DNA of 64,000 bases from Flavobacterium piscis (GCF_001686925.1 NZ_LVEN01000005.1:124001-188000), one strand, 5' to 3'; shown: positions 8,996-20,117, numbered from the stretch's first letter. Translations and numbers: made by a program. Notes: generated by a model from the sequence alone, not told the origin.

Positions 8996-9445
8996 ATGGA
9001 ATTCAAACAAAAAATACATTCTCATTACCTGCAAATGGTTCAGGACCGAATAGATGTTTTTAGAGACATGATTTCGGCTTTGACCGAAGATTCTAAAAAT
9101 GATGCGAAAGGTTCCGCCGGTGACAAACACGAAACGGCTTTGTCGATGATGCATATCGAACAGGAAAAACTAACCAATAAACTCAAAGGAGCCATTGCTC
9201 AAAAAGCGATTTTGGATAAAATTGATGCGTCGAAAACAACGGAAAATATTATTTCAGGCAGTTTGGTAAAAGCAAACGGAATCTATTTGTATGTAAGCGT
9301 AGCGCTTCCTAAAATCGCTATTGATGGTATCAATGTTATTGCGCTTTCTCCGCAATCTCCGCTAGGTTCTCATTTGATGGGGAATAAAGTGGGGTTTACT
9401 TTCGAAATTAATAAGACGCATTATACTATTGAGAGTGTTTTGTAA
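8996..9445 (+). CDS. GreA/GreB-like C-terminal domain protein
   Basis: A 149-residue cytosolic protein. Residues 1-75 are highly charged and helical (coiled-coil-like, with DKHETALSMMHIEQEKL). Residues about 85-149 resemble the C-terminal FKBP-like domain of GreA/GreB/Rnk transcript-cleavage and RNA-polymerase-binding factors, including ALSPQSPLGSHLMGNKVG. Canonical GreA is about 158 residues and its N-terminal coiled coil carries a DxE/acidic tip, so this is a shorter, diverged relative. Relatives in Bacteroidota are, as I recall, often mislabelled as 3-oxoacyl-ACP synthase, for which no catalytic motif is present. A role at RNA polymerase is inference. Confidence 0.7.
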   Translation: MEFKQKIHSHYLQMVQDRIDVFRDMISALTEDSKNDAKGSAGDKHETALSMMHIEQEKLTNKLKGAIAQKAILDKIDASKTTENIISGSLVKANGIYLYVSVALPKIAIDGINVIALSPQSPLGSHLMGNKVGFTFEINKTHYTIESVL

Positions 9446-10023
9446 AAGTTATTTCACGCAGATTTCACAGATTTAAGCAGATTAAAAAGGATATTATTCG
9501 CACTCTTCAACGGATTAAAATCCGTTGCTACAAAATAAGCCGTTCCTCCGGAACTTTGCATAAAGACCCTTAGGCTCGATTTATATTGTAGGGATGGATT
9601 TTAATCCATTCATCACACACGGTACCCGACAATCATTATCGATTTACTGCCGCGGAGTTTCTAGTGTGATCTTTCCTTCGTCAAGAAGACAAAACAAGAT
9701 GCGCATTTGTTTAATTTCGATGAAAATCACAATTTCAAACCAACTTCTATTCTTCTCTTTGTGAATCTTTTATTGTTTTTGAAATATCATAAAATTTAAT
9801 TCAACGATCTCTTGAAAATATTGCTTTTTTAGTTCTGATTAAGCTTAAAATTGAAATTTATAAGTTTGAGGCTTTTTTTAGTGCTAAAATTTTACATTTT
9901 ATATGTAAAAACAATTTTATGGTTTAAAATTATAACTGAAATCAATATTTATGTTTTTCAATTGTAACCATTAATGCATCTTTGCCCTATCAAAATAAAA
10001 TTTACAAATAAAAATATAGAATT
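9446..10023. repeat. Repeat-filled intergenic region
   Basis: This 578-bp gap starts with TTTCACGCAGATTTCACAGA-like words, then contains a two-hairpin element: AACGGATTAAAATCCGTT (9509-9526) and ATGGATTTTAATCCAT (9594-9609), separated by GCTACAAAATAAGC and ATTTATATTGTAGGG. The same architecture occurs at 55684-55826. Next comes a decayed GATCTTTCCTTCGTC word (about 9670). The last 200 bp before asnB are plain AT-rich sequence; no convincing promoter was found and no gene is visible. Confidence 0.65.
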
Positions 10024-11700
10024 ATGTGTGGAATCGTATGTGCCTTTGATCTAAAACAAAAAGCCGAAACCTTAAGACCTCAAGTATTAGAAATGTCTAA
10101 AATCATTCGTCACCGCGGACCGGACTGGAGCGGAATTTACAGCAATGATAAAGCAATTCTTTCTCATGAGCGTTTGGCGATTGTAGATCCAGCTTCAGGA
10201 AAACAACCTTTATTTACAGAAGATAAAAAATTGGTTTTGGCTGCAAATGGTGAGATTTACAACCACAGAGAATTGCGTAAACAATTCGAAGGAAAATACA
10301 ACTTTCAAACAGAAAGTGATTGCGAAGTTATCTTAGCATTATACAAAGAAAAAGGACCTCACTTTGTAGATGAAATGAACGGAATCTTCGGGTTTGCGAT
10401 TTATGATGTTGAGAAAGATGAGTATTTTATCGCTCGTGACCATATGGGAATTATTCCATTATATATTGGTTGGGATCAACACGGAACTTTTTATGTAGCT
10501 TCTGAATTGAAAGCTTTAGAAGGATATTGTACAAAAATTCAATTATTCCCTCCGGGACATTATATGACTAGTAAAGACGGCGAATTTGTACAATGGTACA
10601 AAAGAGACTGGACAGATTATGATGCAGTAAAAGATAACGAAACAAGTATTCCTGCAATTAAGGAAGCACTTGAAGCAGCTGTTCACAGACAATTAATGAG
10701 TGATGTTCCTTACGGAGTTTTACTTTCAGGAGGTTTGGATTCGTCTATTACTTCGGCTGTAGCCAAAAAATTTGCACAGAAACGTATTGAATCTGATGAT
10801 ACAACAGATGCCTGGTACCCACAATTGCACTCTTTCTCGGTAGGATTAGATGGTTCTCCGGATTTAGCAGCCGCTCAAATTGTAGCAAAACATATCGGAA
10901 CAATTCACCACGAAATCAAATTTACGATTCAGGAAGGTTTAGATGCAGTTCGTGATGTAATTTACAACCTTGAAACTTATGATGTAACTACGGTAAGAGC
11001 TTCAACTCCAATGTGGTTAATGGCGAGAGTTATTAAATCAATGGGAATTAAAATGGTTCTTTCAGGAGAAGGTGCGGATGAATTATTCGGAGGATATTTA
11101 TATTTCCATAAAGCGCCAAACGCAAGAGAATTTCACGAAGAAAACGTTCGTAAATTAGGTAAACTTCATATGTACGATTGTTTACGTGCGAACAAAAGTT
11201 TGGCAGCCTGGGGAATCGAAGGACGTGTACCATTCTTAGACAAAGAATTTATGGATGTTGCGATGCGCATCAACCCACAAGATAAAATGATCAACAAAGA
11301 ACACCCAATGGAAAAATGGGTAGTTCGTAAAGCTTTTGAAGACATGTTGCCGGAAAGTGTAGCATGGAGACAAAAAGAACAATTTTCTGATGGAGTAGGA
11401 TACAGCTGGATTGATACTTTGAAAGAAGTGGTAGCCAAAGAAGTTTCGGATGAGCAATTGGCAAATGCGAAATATAAATTCCCATTGCAAACCCCAACTT
11501 CAAAAGAAGAATATTACTACCGTTCGATCTTTGCAGAACATTTCCCAAGTGATGCTGCAGCTTTATGTGTACCTCAGGAAGCAAGTGTGGCTTGTAGTAC
11601 AAAAATTGCTTTGGAGTGGGATGAAGCATTCAAAAACATGAACGATCCATCTGGAAGAGCTGTAGCAAGTGTGCATGATGACGCTTACGCGAAAGCATAA
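10024..11700 (+). CDS. asnB: Asparagine synthetase B, glutamine-hydrolysing
   Basis: A 558-residue two-domain enzyme converting aspartate, ATP and glutamine to asparagine. The N-terminal class II glutaminase site is intact: nucleophile Cys2 (exposed after Met removal), Arg50, Asn75-Gly76-Glu77 and Asp99, matching E. coli AsnB positions offset by one. The synthetase domain carries the PP-loop SGGLDSS (235-241) and the LSGEGADELFGGY motif. Length matches family members. It is followed by a terminator and, 322 bp later, by a paralogue. Start at ATG is fixed by the need for Cys2. Confidence 0.97.
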   Translation: MCGIVCAFDLKQKAETLRPQVLEMSKIIRHRGPDWSGIYSNDKAILSHERLAIVDPASGKQPLFTEDKKLVLAANGEIYNHRELRKQFEGKYNFQTESDCEVILALYKEKGPHFVDEMNGIFGFAIYDVEKDEYFIARDHMGIIPLYIGWDQHGTFYVASELKALEGYCTKIQLFPPGHYMTSKDGEFVQWYKRDWTDYDAVKDNETSIPAIKEALEAAVHRQLMSDVPYGVLLSGGLDSSITSAVAKKFAQKRIESDDTTDAWYPQLHSFSVGLDGSPDLAAAQIVAKHIGTIHHEIKFTIQEGLDAVRDVIYNLETYDVTTVRASTPMWLMARVIKSMGIKMVLSGEGADELFGGYLYFHKAPNAREFHEENVRKLGKLHMYDCLRANKSLAAWGIEGRVPFLDKEFMDVAMRINPQDKMINKEHPMEKWVVRKAFEDMLPESVAWRQKEQFSDGVGYSWIDTLKEVVAKEVSDEQLANAKYKFPLQTPTSKEEYYYRSIFAEHFPSDAAALCVPQEASVACSTKIALEWDEAFKNMNDPSGRAVASVHDDAYAKA

Positions 11701-12022
11701 AAACAAGAATTTTTAGAATTAGTATATATTATATTTCCGAAGACGTTCTCAATCCTGAGAGCGTTTTTCTTGTCTTATAATGTTAAATTCTATTATTTCA
11801 GTGACTTAAAATTATTTTTCAATAATTATTTAAGTTTCTTTTTTATATTTGGCATTCGCCGAAATAATATTAAGAGGCTTGTATTGTAGCTATAAAACTA
11901 CATCCAAGCTGAAAAGAATATTTGGTTTTAGCTGAATATTAGGAGATTATAAGAAAGTTTAGTATTAGGCTTACCCTTTTAGTTGTGAGTAAAAATTAAA
12001 AGAAATAAAAAAATAGAATAGT
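11701..12022. promoter_or_regulatory. Structured leader region between the two asparagine synthetase genes
   Basis: After the asnB terminator there is a -7-like box TATATTTG (11844-11851) with no clear -33 TTG. Downstream, about 160 nt of leader can fold: CTTGTATTGTAG (11878-11889) pairs imperfectly with CTACATCCAAG (11898-11908), and AGCTGAAA (11907-11914) with TTTTAGCT (11926-11933). The two stems overlap by two bases (11907-11908), so they could compete. No known riboswitch class was recognised; this may simply be a long 5' UTR. Confidence 0.4.
11743..11771 (+). terminator. Rho-independent terminator after asnB
   Basis: ACGTTCTCA (11743-11751) pairs with TGAGAGCGT (11756-11764) around a four-base loop with one G-T wobble, followed by a T-rich tail. 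It separates the two asparagine synthetase transcripts. Confidence 0.8.
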
Positions 12023-13639
12023 ATGTCTGGATTATTGGCTGTTATTGGTAAAGGAAAAGACCCGCAACTTGTAAAAGAGCTTTCTTCAAGAATGTCGCAT
12101 CGTGGTCCTGATGAAAGTGATTTGCATATTATGGAAAATGGCAGTATTATTTGTCATGAAAGCCTATCGATTATTGATCTTAAATCAGGTAAACAGCCCA
12201 TTCAGGGAACAAATAAAGCCTGGATGGTGCATGATGGAGAAATTTACAACTACCAGGAATTAAAAGATACGGTTTTAAAAGAGCATACCTTTAGAACAAA
12301 ATCAGATTCAGAAGTAATCGTGCATTTGTACGAAGAGTTTGGATACAAGTTTTGTAATATGCTTGATGGCGATTTTGCTTTTGTGATTATCGATGGCGAT
12401 AATTACATTGCGGCAAGAGATGCTGTTGGTGTGAAACCTTTATATTACGGACTGGACGAAAGAGGAAGAATTTATTTTTCTTCAGAAATGAAATCAATTG
12501 CAGATCAGTGTAAGTCATTTTCGGCTTTTCCTCCCGGACATTATTATACCGGTAAAACTGGCTTTGTAAAATATTATAATCCGGATTACGAAGATCATGC
12601 AAATGCGAATAAATCTTTAGACCTTGATTTGGTTCGTGAATCATTAATTCAGGCGACACGTAAACGTTTAATGAGCGAAGTTCCTGTTGGTGTATTGCTT
12701 TCAGGAGGGTTAGATTCATCCTTAACATCAGCAATTGCATCCCGAATATTAAAAGATAACGGGCAAAAACTACATTCGTTTTCTATTGGTTTAGATGGGG
12801 ATTCGCCTGATAATATCGTAGCAAGAAAAGCAGCTGAATTTTTAGGTACAGAACATCACGAAATACATTTTACGGTAGAGGAAGGTGTTTCTATTTTAGA
12901 AAAAGTAATTTATCATATTGAGACTTACGATATCATATCAGTACGATCCGGAGTTCCGATGTATTTATTATCGAAAGCCATAGCCGATCAGGGAATAAAA
13001 GTAATCCTTTCCGGTGAAGGTGCCGATGAGGTTTTTGGAGGTCATTTGTATTTTAGAAATGCACCATCAGCAGAAGAATTTCAGGATGAAACTATCGAAA
13101 GGGTACAGAAGTTATTTACTGCCGATTTATTGCGTGCCGATAAAACAACAATGGCGCACGGACTAGAAGCCAGAATTCCGTTTTTAGACAAAGATTTTTT
13201 AGATGTTGCTATTCGAATTAAAACCGAAGAAAAGCAGCCAAAAACATACGATGGCATCGAGAAATACATTTTAAGAAAAGCATTCGATACAACTGAAAAT
13301 CCATATTTACCAGCTGAAGTTTTATGGAGACAAAAAGAACAGTTTTCTGATGGAGTAGGTTACAATTGGATAGATGAATTAATAGAATATTGTGCAACAC
13401 AAGTTACGGACGAGCAATTGGCCGGAGCAGCTGCCGAATTTCCGTATAATTCACCAACGACAAAAGAAGCTTATCTTTACAGATCTATTTTTCACAAATT
13501 TTATCCACAGGTTAGCGCCGCGCAAACCGTTCGAAAATGGATTCCGAAATGGCAGGAAAATCAGGATCCAAGCGGAAGAGCAAATGCCGCTCACGTAAAA
13601 GCAGATGTTGAAATTTCGAAAGCCGGAGTAGCGGTTTAG
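12023..13639 (+). CDS. Asparagine synthetase-like protein with degenerate glutaminase site
   Basis: A 538-residue full-length AsnB paralogue. The class II amidotransferase domain is present but its catalytic residues are altered: Ser2 replaces the Cys nucleophile, Ser47 (HESLSIID) replaces the glutamine-binding Arg, and Asp71 replaces the oxyanion Asn, while Glu73 and Asp95 remain. The synthetase half is intact by motif: SGGLDSS PP-loop (227-233), SVRSGVPMYLLSKA and LSGEGADEVFGGH. Glutamine hydrolysis is therefore unlikely; the protein may use free ammonia, work with another amidotransferase, or amidate a different substrate. It lies directly downstream of a normal asnB on the same strand, with its own leader. 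No frameshift or stop suggests decay. Confidence 0.9.
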   Translation: MSGLLAVIGKGKDPQLVKELSSRMSHRGPDESDLHIMENGSIICHESLSIIDLKSGKQPIQGTNKAWMVHDGEIYNYQELKDTVLKEHTFRTKSDSEVIVHLYEEFGYKFCNMLDGDFAFVIIDGDNYIAARDAVGVKPLYYGLDERGRIYFSSEMKSIADQCKSFSAFPPGHYYTGKTGFVKYYNPDYEDHANANKSLDLDLVRESLIQATRKRLMSEVPVGVLLSGGLDSSLTSAIASRILKDNGQKLHSFSIGLDGDSPDNIVARKAAEFLGTEHHEIHFTVEEGVSILEKVIYHIETYDIISVRSGVPMYLLSKAIADQGIKVILSGEGADEVFGGHLYFRNAPSAEEFQDETIERVQKLFTADLLRADKTTMAHGLEARIPFLDKDFLDVAIRIKTEEKQPKTYDGIEKYILRKAFDTTENPYLPAEVLWRQKEQFSDGVGYNWIDELIEYCATQVTDEQLAGAAAEFPYNSPTTKEAYLYRSIFHKFYPQVSAAQTVRKWIPKWQENQDPSGRANAAHVKADVEISKAGVAV

Positions 13640-13776
13640 TATTTAAATTCCAATAAATAAATTCCAAATTCCAAATTCCAATTTGGAATTGAATAAGAGA
13701 AATACGAAGCAATAGTTCTAAGTATAAAATTTCAAAAAAAATAAATTCTAAATTCCAGTTTTGGAAAGAAATAAAG

Positions 13777-13821
13777 AATCCGAAAGAGCATCTAAAATGT
13801 TTATTTCGGATTTTTTTTTTT
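13777..13821 (+). terminator. Terminator after the second asparagine synthetase gene
   Basis: AATCCGAAA (13777-13785) pairs with TTTCGGATT (13804-13812), followed by a run of T. The same stem sequence closes the M16 protease gene. Confidence 0.75.
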
Positions 13822-13899
13822 GGAGTAAATTTTAGCTTTACGGTTTGCCGTAAATTACTAAAAGTAAGTTAATGTTAATTCCTTACTTAGGAAAAAAGC

Positions 13900-13907
13900 T
13901 ATATTTG
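13900..13907 (+). promoter_or_regulatory. Putative -7 promoter element of the M16 protease gene
   Basis: TATATTTG matches the Bacteroidota -7 consensus TAnnTTTG and lies 36 bp upstream of the ATG. The -33 region lacks a clear TTG, so confidence is limited. Confidence 0.4.
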
Positions 13908-13943
13908 ATTACCAAAAATTAACTAATACTTTAACTGTAATCT

Positions 13944-16682
13944 ATGAGAAACTTACTATTAAGCAGCGTTTTATGCTGTTCGCTTGCTTCATTGTCTCCT
14001 GTTTATGCGCAGAAAAAGACAGAAGCTCCAAAATACATTAAAAATGTCGAAGGTGTAAAAGAATATTCGTTAAATAACGGATTGAAAGTTCTTTTAATTC
14101 CGGATGCCTCGCAGAGCAATATGGTCGTAAATATTGTTTACAATGTGGGTTCCAGAAATGAAGGTTATGGCGAAAAAGGTATGGCGCATTTACTGGAACA
14201 CATGCTTTTTAAGAGTACCAAAAATTTAGGAGACATTAAAAAAATGCTTTCGGATAAAGGGGGAAATGCTAACGGAACGACTTGGTTAGACAGAACGAAT
14301 TACTACGAAGTTTTTCCGTCAAGTGATGAAAACTTAAAATGGAGTATCGAAATGGAAGCGGATCGAATGATCAACGCGACTATTCTGCAGGCAGATTTAT
14401 CTAAAGAGTTTTCGGTTGTAAGAAATGAATTTGAAATAGGAGAGAACAATCCAGATCGTGTTTTACAGGAAAGAATACTTTCGACGGCTTATTTGTGGCA
14501 CAATTACGGAAATAGTACGATAGGAAGTAAAGAAGATATAGAAAGGGTAAAAGCAACTACGCTTAGGGCCTTTTACGAAAAGTATTATCAGCCTGACAAT
14601 TCTACTTTAATAATTGCCGGTAAGTTTGATGAGCAAAAAGCGTTACAATATGTTGGGCAATATTTTGGAGCTATTCCAAAACCAAAAAGAGTTTTGGATA
14701 AGACGTATACAGTTGAACCGGCACAAGATGGTGAAAAATTTGTAGAGCTTAACAGAGCGGGAGATAGTAAGAATATTGGTGCTGTGTATCATACGGCAGC
14801 TTATGTAGACAAGGATTATGCTGCAATTGATGCATTAGGCGAAATTTTAACTTCGGACCCATCCGGATATTTGTATAAATCATTAATAGAGACGCAAAAA
14901 GTGTCTAGTGTTTATTATTGGCAGCCAACCACCAGAGATGCAAGTTATTTATATTTTGGCGTGGCGGTTCCTAATGATAAAGATATCAAAGCGACTAAAG
15001 AATTAGTAAGAACAGAGTTGGATAAAATTGCAACGACTAAATATACTGATGAGGATGTAGCCAGAGCAAAAGCAAAAATTATAAAACAACTTGACGGTAT
15101 AAAAAACAATACTATTTCGTTTGCCATAAATCTTACTGAAATTGTTGGAGCAGGAGATTACAGATTAGGGTTTTTATACCGAGATGTTGTTGAAAATTTA
15201 ACCAAAGAAGATATACAAAGAGTTGCTGAGAAATATTTTAGAAGCAACAATAGAACAGTTGGCGTATTTATTCCTTCAAAAGATGAGCAAAGATTAAAGC
15301 CGGTCGAATATACAGATGAGCAAATAGTAGCTGTAACAAAAGATTATAAAGGTAAGGCTTTAGAAAAAGAAGCTGCTGCATTTGAAGCTTCAATCAAAAA
15401 TTTGAAACAAAACTTTGTAGAAGGAAAACTTAGTAATGGAGTAAAATATGGCTTAATTAAAAAAGAAATAAAAGGCGGAAAAGTTCAGGCTAGTTTTAAA
15501 TTTCCGGTGAGTAACGAAAAAGATTTAGAGGGTAGAGGAGATGTAGGATCTATTCTTGCTCAATTAATGAAAACAGGGACAAAAACCAGAACCAAAGAAC
15601 AAATTAGTGATCAGTTAGATCAATTAAAATCAAGTCTGTACTTTGATTATTCAGGTCAGACTTTGTCGATTAATATAAGTACTTACAAAGAAAGCTTTAA
15701 GGGAGTAATGGACATTTTGGGCGATTTGTTAGTGAATGCTACTTTTCCTGAAAATGAGTTAACGAAAACAATCAATGAGTACAATACTTATCTGGAATCA
15801 AACCTTAATGATCCTCAGTCGATTGCTTTTATCGAAGTTTCAAGATTAACATCGAATTATCCAAAAGGAAGTATTTTTTATACCTCGACAGTTCAGGAGC
15901 AAATTGATGCTTACAAAAAAATAAAACAATCTGAAATCGTTGATTTTTATACCAATATCTTTGGAGGAAATAACGGATTGGGAACTGTTGTTGGAGATTT
16001 AGATGCCAAAGAAACGGGACAAATTCTTGAAAATACTTTTGGAAAATGGAATTCTAAGTCTAAATATGTTCTTGCATTGCCAACGTATTCAGAGACTAAA
16101 AAGATAGATAAAGATTATATCACTCCAGACAAAGAAAATGCAGTTGCAATAGGTAAAATTGCTTTTAAAATGAATTTGAAAAGCCCGGATTATCCTGCAT
16201 TTGTAATGGCGAATGAAATTCTTGGAAGTGGTGGTTTTTTAAGCGCCAGAATTCCAATGAGATTAAGAGAAAAAGAAGGAATTAGTTATGGTGCAGGTTC
16301 GTTTATTAATGTGCAGGTTACAAACGATGTTGCTTTCTGGCAATATTATGCATTTTTGAATCCAACAAAAAAAGGCGCAGTTGAAGCTGCTGCAAAAGAA
16401 GAAATTGCAAAAGCATTAAAAGATGGATTTACGGCTGAAGAAGTGAAATCAAATTTAGTGAGCTGGCTTAACGAAAGAAAAACAAGATTAGGAAATGATA
16501 TGATGTTGATTAGTTTAACGAATAGCTACCTTCAATACGGAATTCCTTTAGAAGATTATGATGATCTTGAAACTAAAGTTAAAGCGTTGAAAGTAGAAGA
16601 CGTGAATGCTGTTTTAAGAAAGTATTTAAGCTTAGAAAAAATGACTTCGATTTATGCTGGGGATTTTAATAAGAAATCATAA
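13944..16682 (+). CDS. M16 family zinc metalloprotease, two-domain
   Basis: A 912-residue secreted or periplasmic protease: signal peptide to about residue 22 (SPVYAQ), then two homologous M16 halves in one chain. The first half has the inverted zinc motif HLLEH (82-86) with Glu85 as catalytic base, and the distal ligand Glu162 in VVRNEFE. The second half (about 490-900) lacks HxxEH and instead has the substrate-cavity elements (for example LREKEGISYGAG), as in pitrilysin-like clamshell peptidases. Such enzymes degrade peptides inside a closed chamber. Monocistronic by its flanking terminators. Confidence 0.93.
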   Translation: MRNLLLSSVLCCSLASLSPVYAQKKTEAPKYIKNVEGVKEYSLNNGLKVLLIPDASQSNMVVNIVYNVGSRNEGYGEKGMAHLLEHMLFKSTKNLGDIKKMLSDKGGNANGTTWLDRTNYYEVFPSSDENLKWSIEMEADRMINATILQADLSKEFSVVRNEFEIGENNPDRVLQERILSTAYLWHNYGNSTIGSKEDIERVKATTLRAFYEKYYQPDNSTLIIAGKFDEQKALQYVGQYFGAIPKPKRVLDKTYTVEPAQDGEKFVELNRAGDSKNIGAVYHTAAYVDKDYAAIDALGEILTSDPSGYLYKSLIETQKVSSVYYWQPTTRDASYLYFGVAVPNDKDIKATKELVRTELDKIATTKYTDEDVARAKAKIIKQLDGIKNNTISFAINLTEIVGAGDYRLGFLYRDVVENLTKEDIQRVAEKYFRSNNRTVGVFIPSKDEQRLKPVEYTDEQIVAVTKDYKGKALEKEAAAFEASIKNLKQNFVEGKLSNGVKYGLIKKEIKGGKVQASFKFPVSNEKDLEGRGDVGSILAQLMKTGTKTRTKEQISDQLDQLKSSLYFDYSGQTLSINISTYKESFKGVMDILGDLLVNATFPENELTKTINEYNTYLESNLNDPQSIAFIEVSRLTSNYPKGSIFYTSTVQEQIDAYKKIKQSEIVDFYTNIFGGNNGLGTVVGDLDAKETGQILENTFGKWNSKSKYVLALPTYSETKKIDKDYITPDKENAVAIGKIAFKMNLKSPDYPAFVMANEILGSGGFLSARIPMRLREKEGISYGAGSFINVQVTNDVAFWQYYAFLNPTKKGAVEAAAKEEIAKALKDGFTAEEVKSNLVSWLNERKTRLGNDMMLISLTNSYLQYGIPLEDYDDLETKVKALKVEDVNAVLRKYLSLEKMTSIYAGDFNKKS

Positions 16683-16718
16683 AGAGTAAAATTCAAATTT
16701 TTTGAAATTCCAAATTCC

Positions 16719-16758
16719 AAATCCGAAATGACATTAAAAATGTTGTTTCGGATTTTTG
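16719..16758 (+). terminator. Terminator after the M16 protease gene
   Basis: AAATCCGAAA (16719-16728) pairs with TTTCGGATTT (16746-16755), followed by TTG TTTTG. The stem is identical to that after the second asparagine synthetase gene. Confidence 0.7.
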
Positions 16759-16985
16759 TTTTGTGTCTTTTTTAGTTTTTGGAATTTGAAATTTATTTAT
16801 TTTTTTAAATTTTAATTTAAAGTTTTAGAATTTGGAATTTCAAAATTGGAATTTATTTTCACTTTAATTTAATAAAGAGACTAAATTTTGGAATTTGGAA
16901 TTTATTTTTTGGTTTTTCAGCTAATTGTGTTAATAACTTAAGTGCTTTATATGGTATTTTAACGGATATATAATTTGCGTTTTTA

Positions 16986-16993
16986 TATATTTG
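16986..16993 (+). promoter_or_regulatory. Putative -7 element of gyrB
   Basis: TATATTTG followed by CG fits TAnnTTTG and lies 38 bp before the gyrB ATG. No TTG is found at the ideal -33 distance. Confidence 0.4.
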
Positions 16994-17001
16994 CGTGTTA
17001 G

Positions 17002-18972
<1,971 letters not shown>

Positions 18973-19081
18973 TAAATTTTAATCATCAATTCGTTTAATT
19001 GTTTAAATTTACTTAGACGATTAAACGAATTGTCGATTTATCAAATAAACAAATTAATTAATAACCGATAAAGTATAAAAT
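18973..19081. repeat. Inverted TTTAAT word repeat between gyrB and mdh
   Basis: AATTCGTTTAATTGTTTAAA (about 18988) is followed by GACGATTAAACGAATT (about 19017), an imperfect palindrome with arms AATTCGTTTAAT and ATTAAACGAATT. A similar palindrome precedes valS. It may work as a weak terminator. Confidence 0.5.
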
Positions 19082-20017
19082 ATGAAAGTTACCATTGTAG
19101 GAGCAGGAAATGTTGGAGCTACATGTGCAGATGTTATTTCTTATAGAGGAATTGCAAGCGAAGTAGTGTTGTTGGATATTAAAGAAGGTTTTGCCGAAGG
19201 GAAAGCATTGGATATTATGCAATGTGCAACAAATACAGGTTTTAATACCAAAGTATCTGGTGTAACCAATGATTATTCTAAAACTGCCGGAAGTGATGTA
19301 GTAGTGATTACATCAGGAATTCCAAGAAAACCAGGAATGACTCGTGAAGAATTGATTGGTATAAACGCAGGAATTGTAAAAACAGTTGCTGAAAATGTAT
19401 TGAAATTTTCTCCGGATACTATAATTGTCGTAGTTTCTAATCCAATGGATACTATGACTTATTTAGCTTTAAAAGCTACAGGATTACCAAAAAACAGAAT
19501 TATTGGTATGGGTGGAGCGTTAGATAGTTCTCGTTTCAGAACATATCTTTCTTTGGCTCTTGATAAACCTGCCAATGATATCTCGGCAATGGTTATTGGA
19601 GGTCATGGTGATACTACTATGATTCCTTTAACACGTTTGGCTTCTTATAACGGAATTCCGGTAACAGAATTTCTTTCAGAAGAGGTGTTGCAAAAAGTAG
19701 CTGCAGACACAATGGTGGGCGGAGCGACACTTACAGGTCTTTTAGGAACATCAGCCTGGTATGCGCCGGGAGCATCTGTTGCTTTTCTTGTAGATAGTAT
19801 TTTAAACGATCAGAAAAAAATGATTGCATGTTCTGTTTTTGTTGAAGGCGAATATGGTCAAAACGATATATGTATAGGAGTGCCTTGTATAATAGGTAAA
19901 AACGGAGTAGAAGAAATTTTAGACATCAAATTAAACGAGCAGGAGAAAGCTTTATTTGCTAAAAGTGCAGATGCAGTTCGTGGAATGAATGATGCTTTAA
20001 AATCAATTTTAGTATAA
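19082..20017 (+). CDS. mdh: Malate dehydrogenase
   Basis: A 311-residue NAD-dependent dehydrogenase of the TCA cycle, interconverting malate and oxaloacetate. The Rossmann motif GAGNVGATCA (8-17) binds NAD; RKPGMTR (82-88) provides the substrate-binding arginines typical of malate rather than lactate dehydrogenase; Asp148 and Arg151 lie in GGALDSSRF; catalytic His175 is in GGHGDTTM. Length and motifs fit the LDH-like MDH class common in Bacteroidota. It is closed by a strong terminator. Confidence 0.96.
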   Translation: MKVTIVGAGNVGATCADVISYRGIASEVVLLDIKEGFAEGKALDIMQCATNTGFNTKVSGVTNDYSKTAGSDVVVITSGIPRKPGMTREELIGINAGIVKTVAENVLKFSPDTIIVVVSNPMDTMTYLALKATGLPKNRIIGMGGALDSSRFRTYLSLALDKPANDISAMVIGGHGDTTMIPLTRLASYNGIPVTEFLSEEVLQKVAADTMVGGATLTGLLGTSAWYAPGASVAFLVDSILNDQKKMIACSVFVEGEYGQNDICIGVPCIIGKNGVEEILDIKLNEQEKALFAKSADAVRGMNDALKSILV

Positions 20018-20039
20018 CGATTTTCGAAAAAAAAGGAGA

Positions 20040-20067
20040 AGACTGCACTTTTGCAGTCTTTTTTTTA
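20040..20067 (+). terminator. Rho-independent terminator after mdh
   Basis: AGACTGCA (20040-20047) pairs with TGCAGTCT (20052-20059) around a four-base loop and is followed by eight or more T. Confidence 0.9.
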
Positions 20068-20086
20068 AGATTAATTAATAAATAAA

Positions 20087-20117
20087 TTGGTTAATCATTT
20101 CGAGAATTATATATTTG
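20087..20117 (+). promoter_or_regulatory. Bacteroidota-type promoter of secDF
   Basis: TTG (20087-20089), a 20-bp spacer, and TATATTTG (20110-20117) match the flavobacterial housekeeping consensus TTG-N17-23-TAnnTTTG. Transcription would start near 20125, leaving a leader of about 120 nt before secDF. Confidence 0.75.

Larger units (their letters stand above)
13640..13943. repeat. Intergenic module: AAATTCCAAATTCCAA words plus terminator
   Basis: This 304-bp gap begins with iterations of AAATTCCAAATTCC and its inverse TTGGAATT (13645-13690), then decayed copies to 13765, then a terminator. The module is nearly repeated after the next gene (16690-16758). A -7-like box TATATTTG (13900-13907) lies 36 bp before the protease start. 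Confidence 0.65.

Noticed and set aside
8996..9445. 3-oxoacyl-ACP synthase
   Set aside because: At 149 residues, with no Cys-His-His/Asn catalytic set, the protein cannot be a ketoacyl synthase; the C-terminal pattern is GreA/GreB-like.
11048..11629. Several overlapping open frames opposite asnB
   Set aside because: They lie wholly inside a well-supported gene, have unusual residue composition and no recognisable motif; they follow from the codon bias of the sense gene.
12023..13639. asnB pseudogene
   Set aside because: The frame is full length, without stops or frameshifts, and synthetase motifs are preserved; only glutaminase residues are changed.
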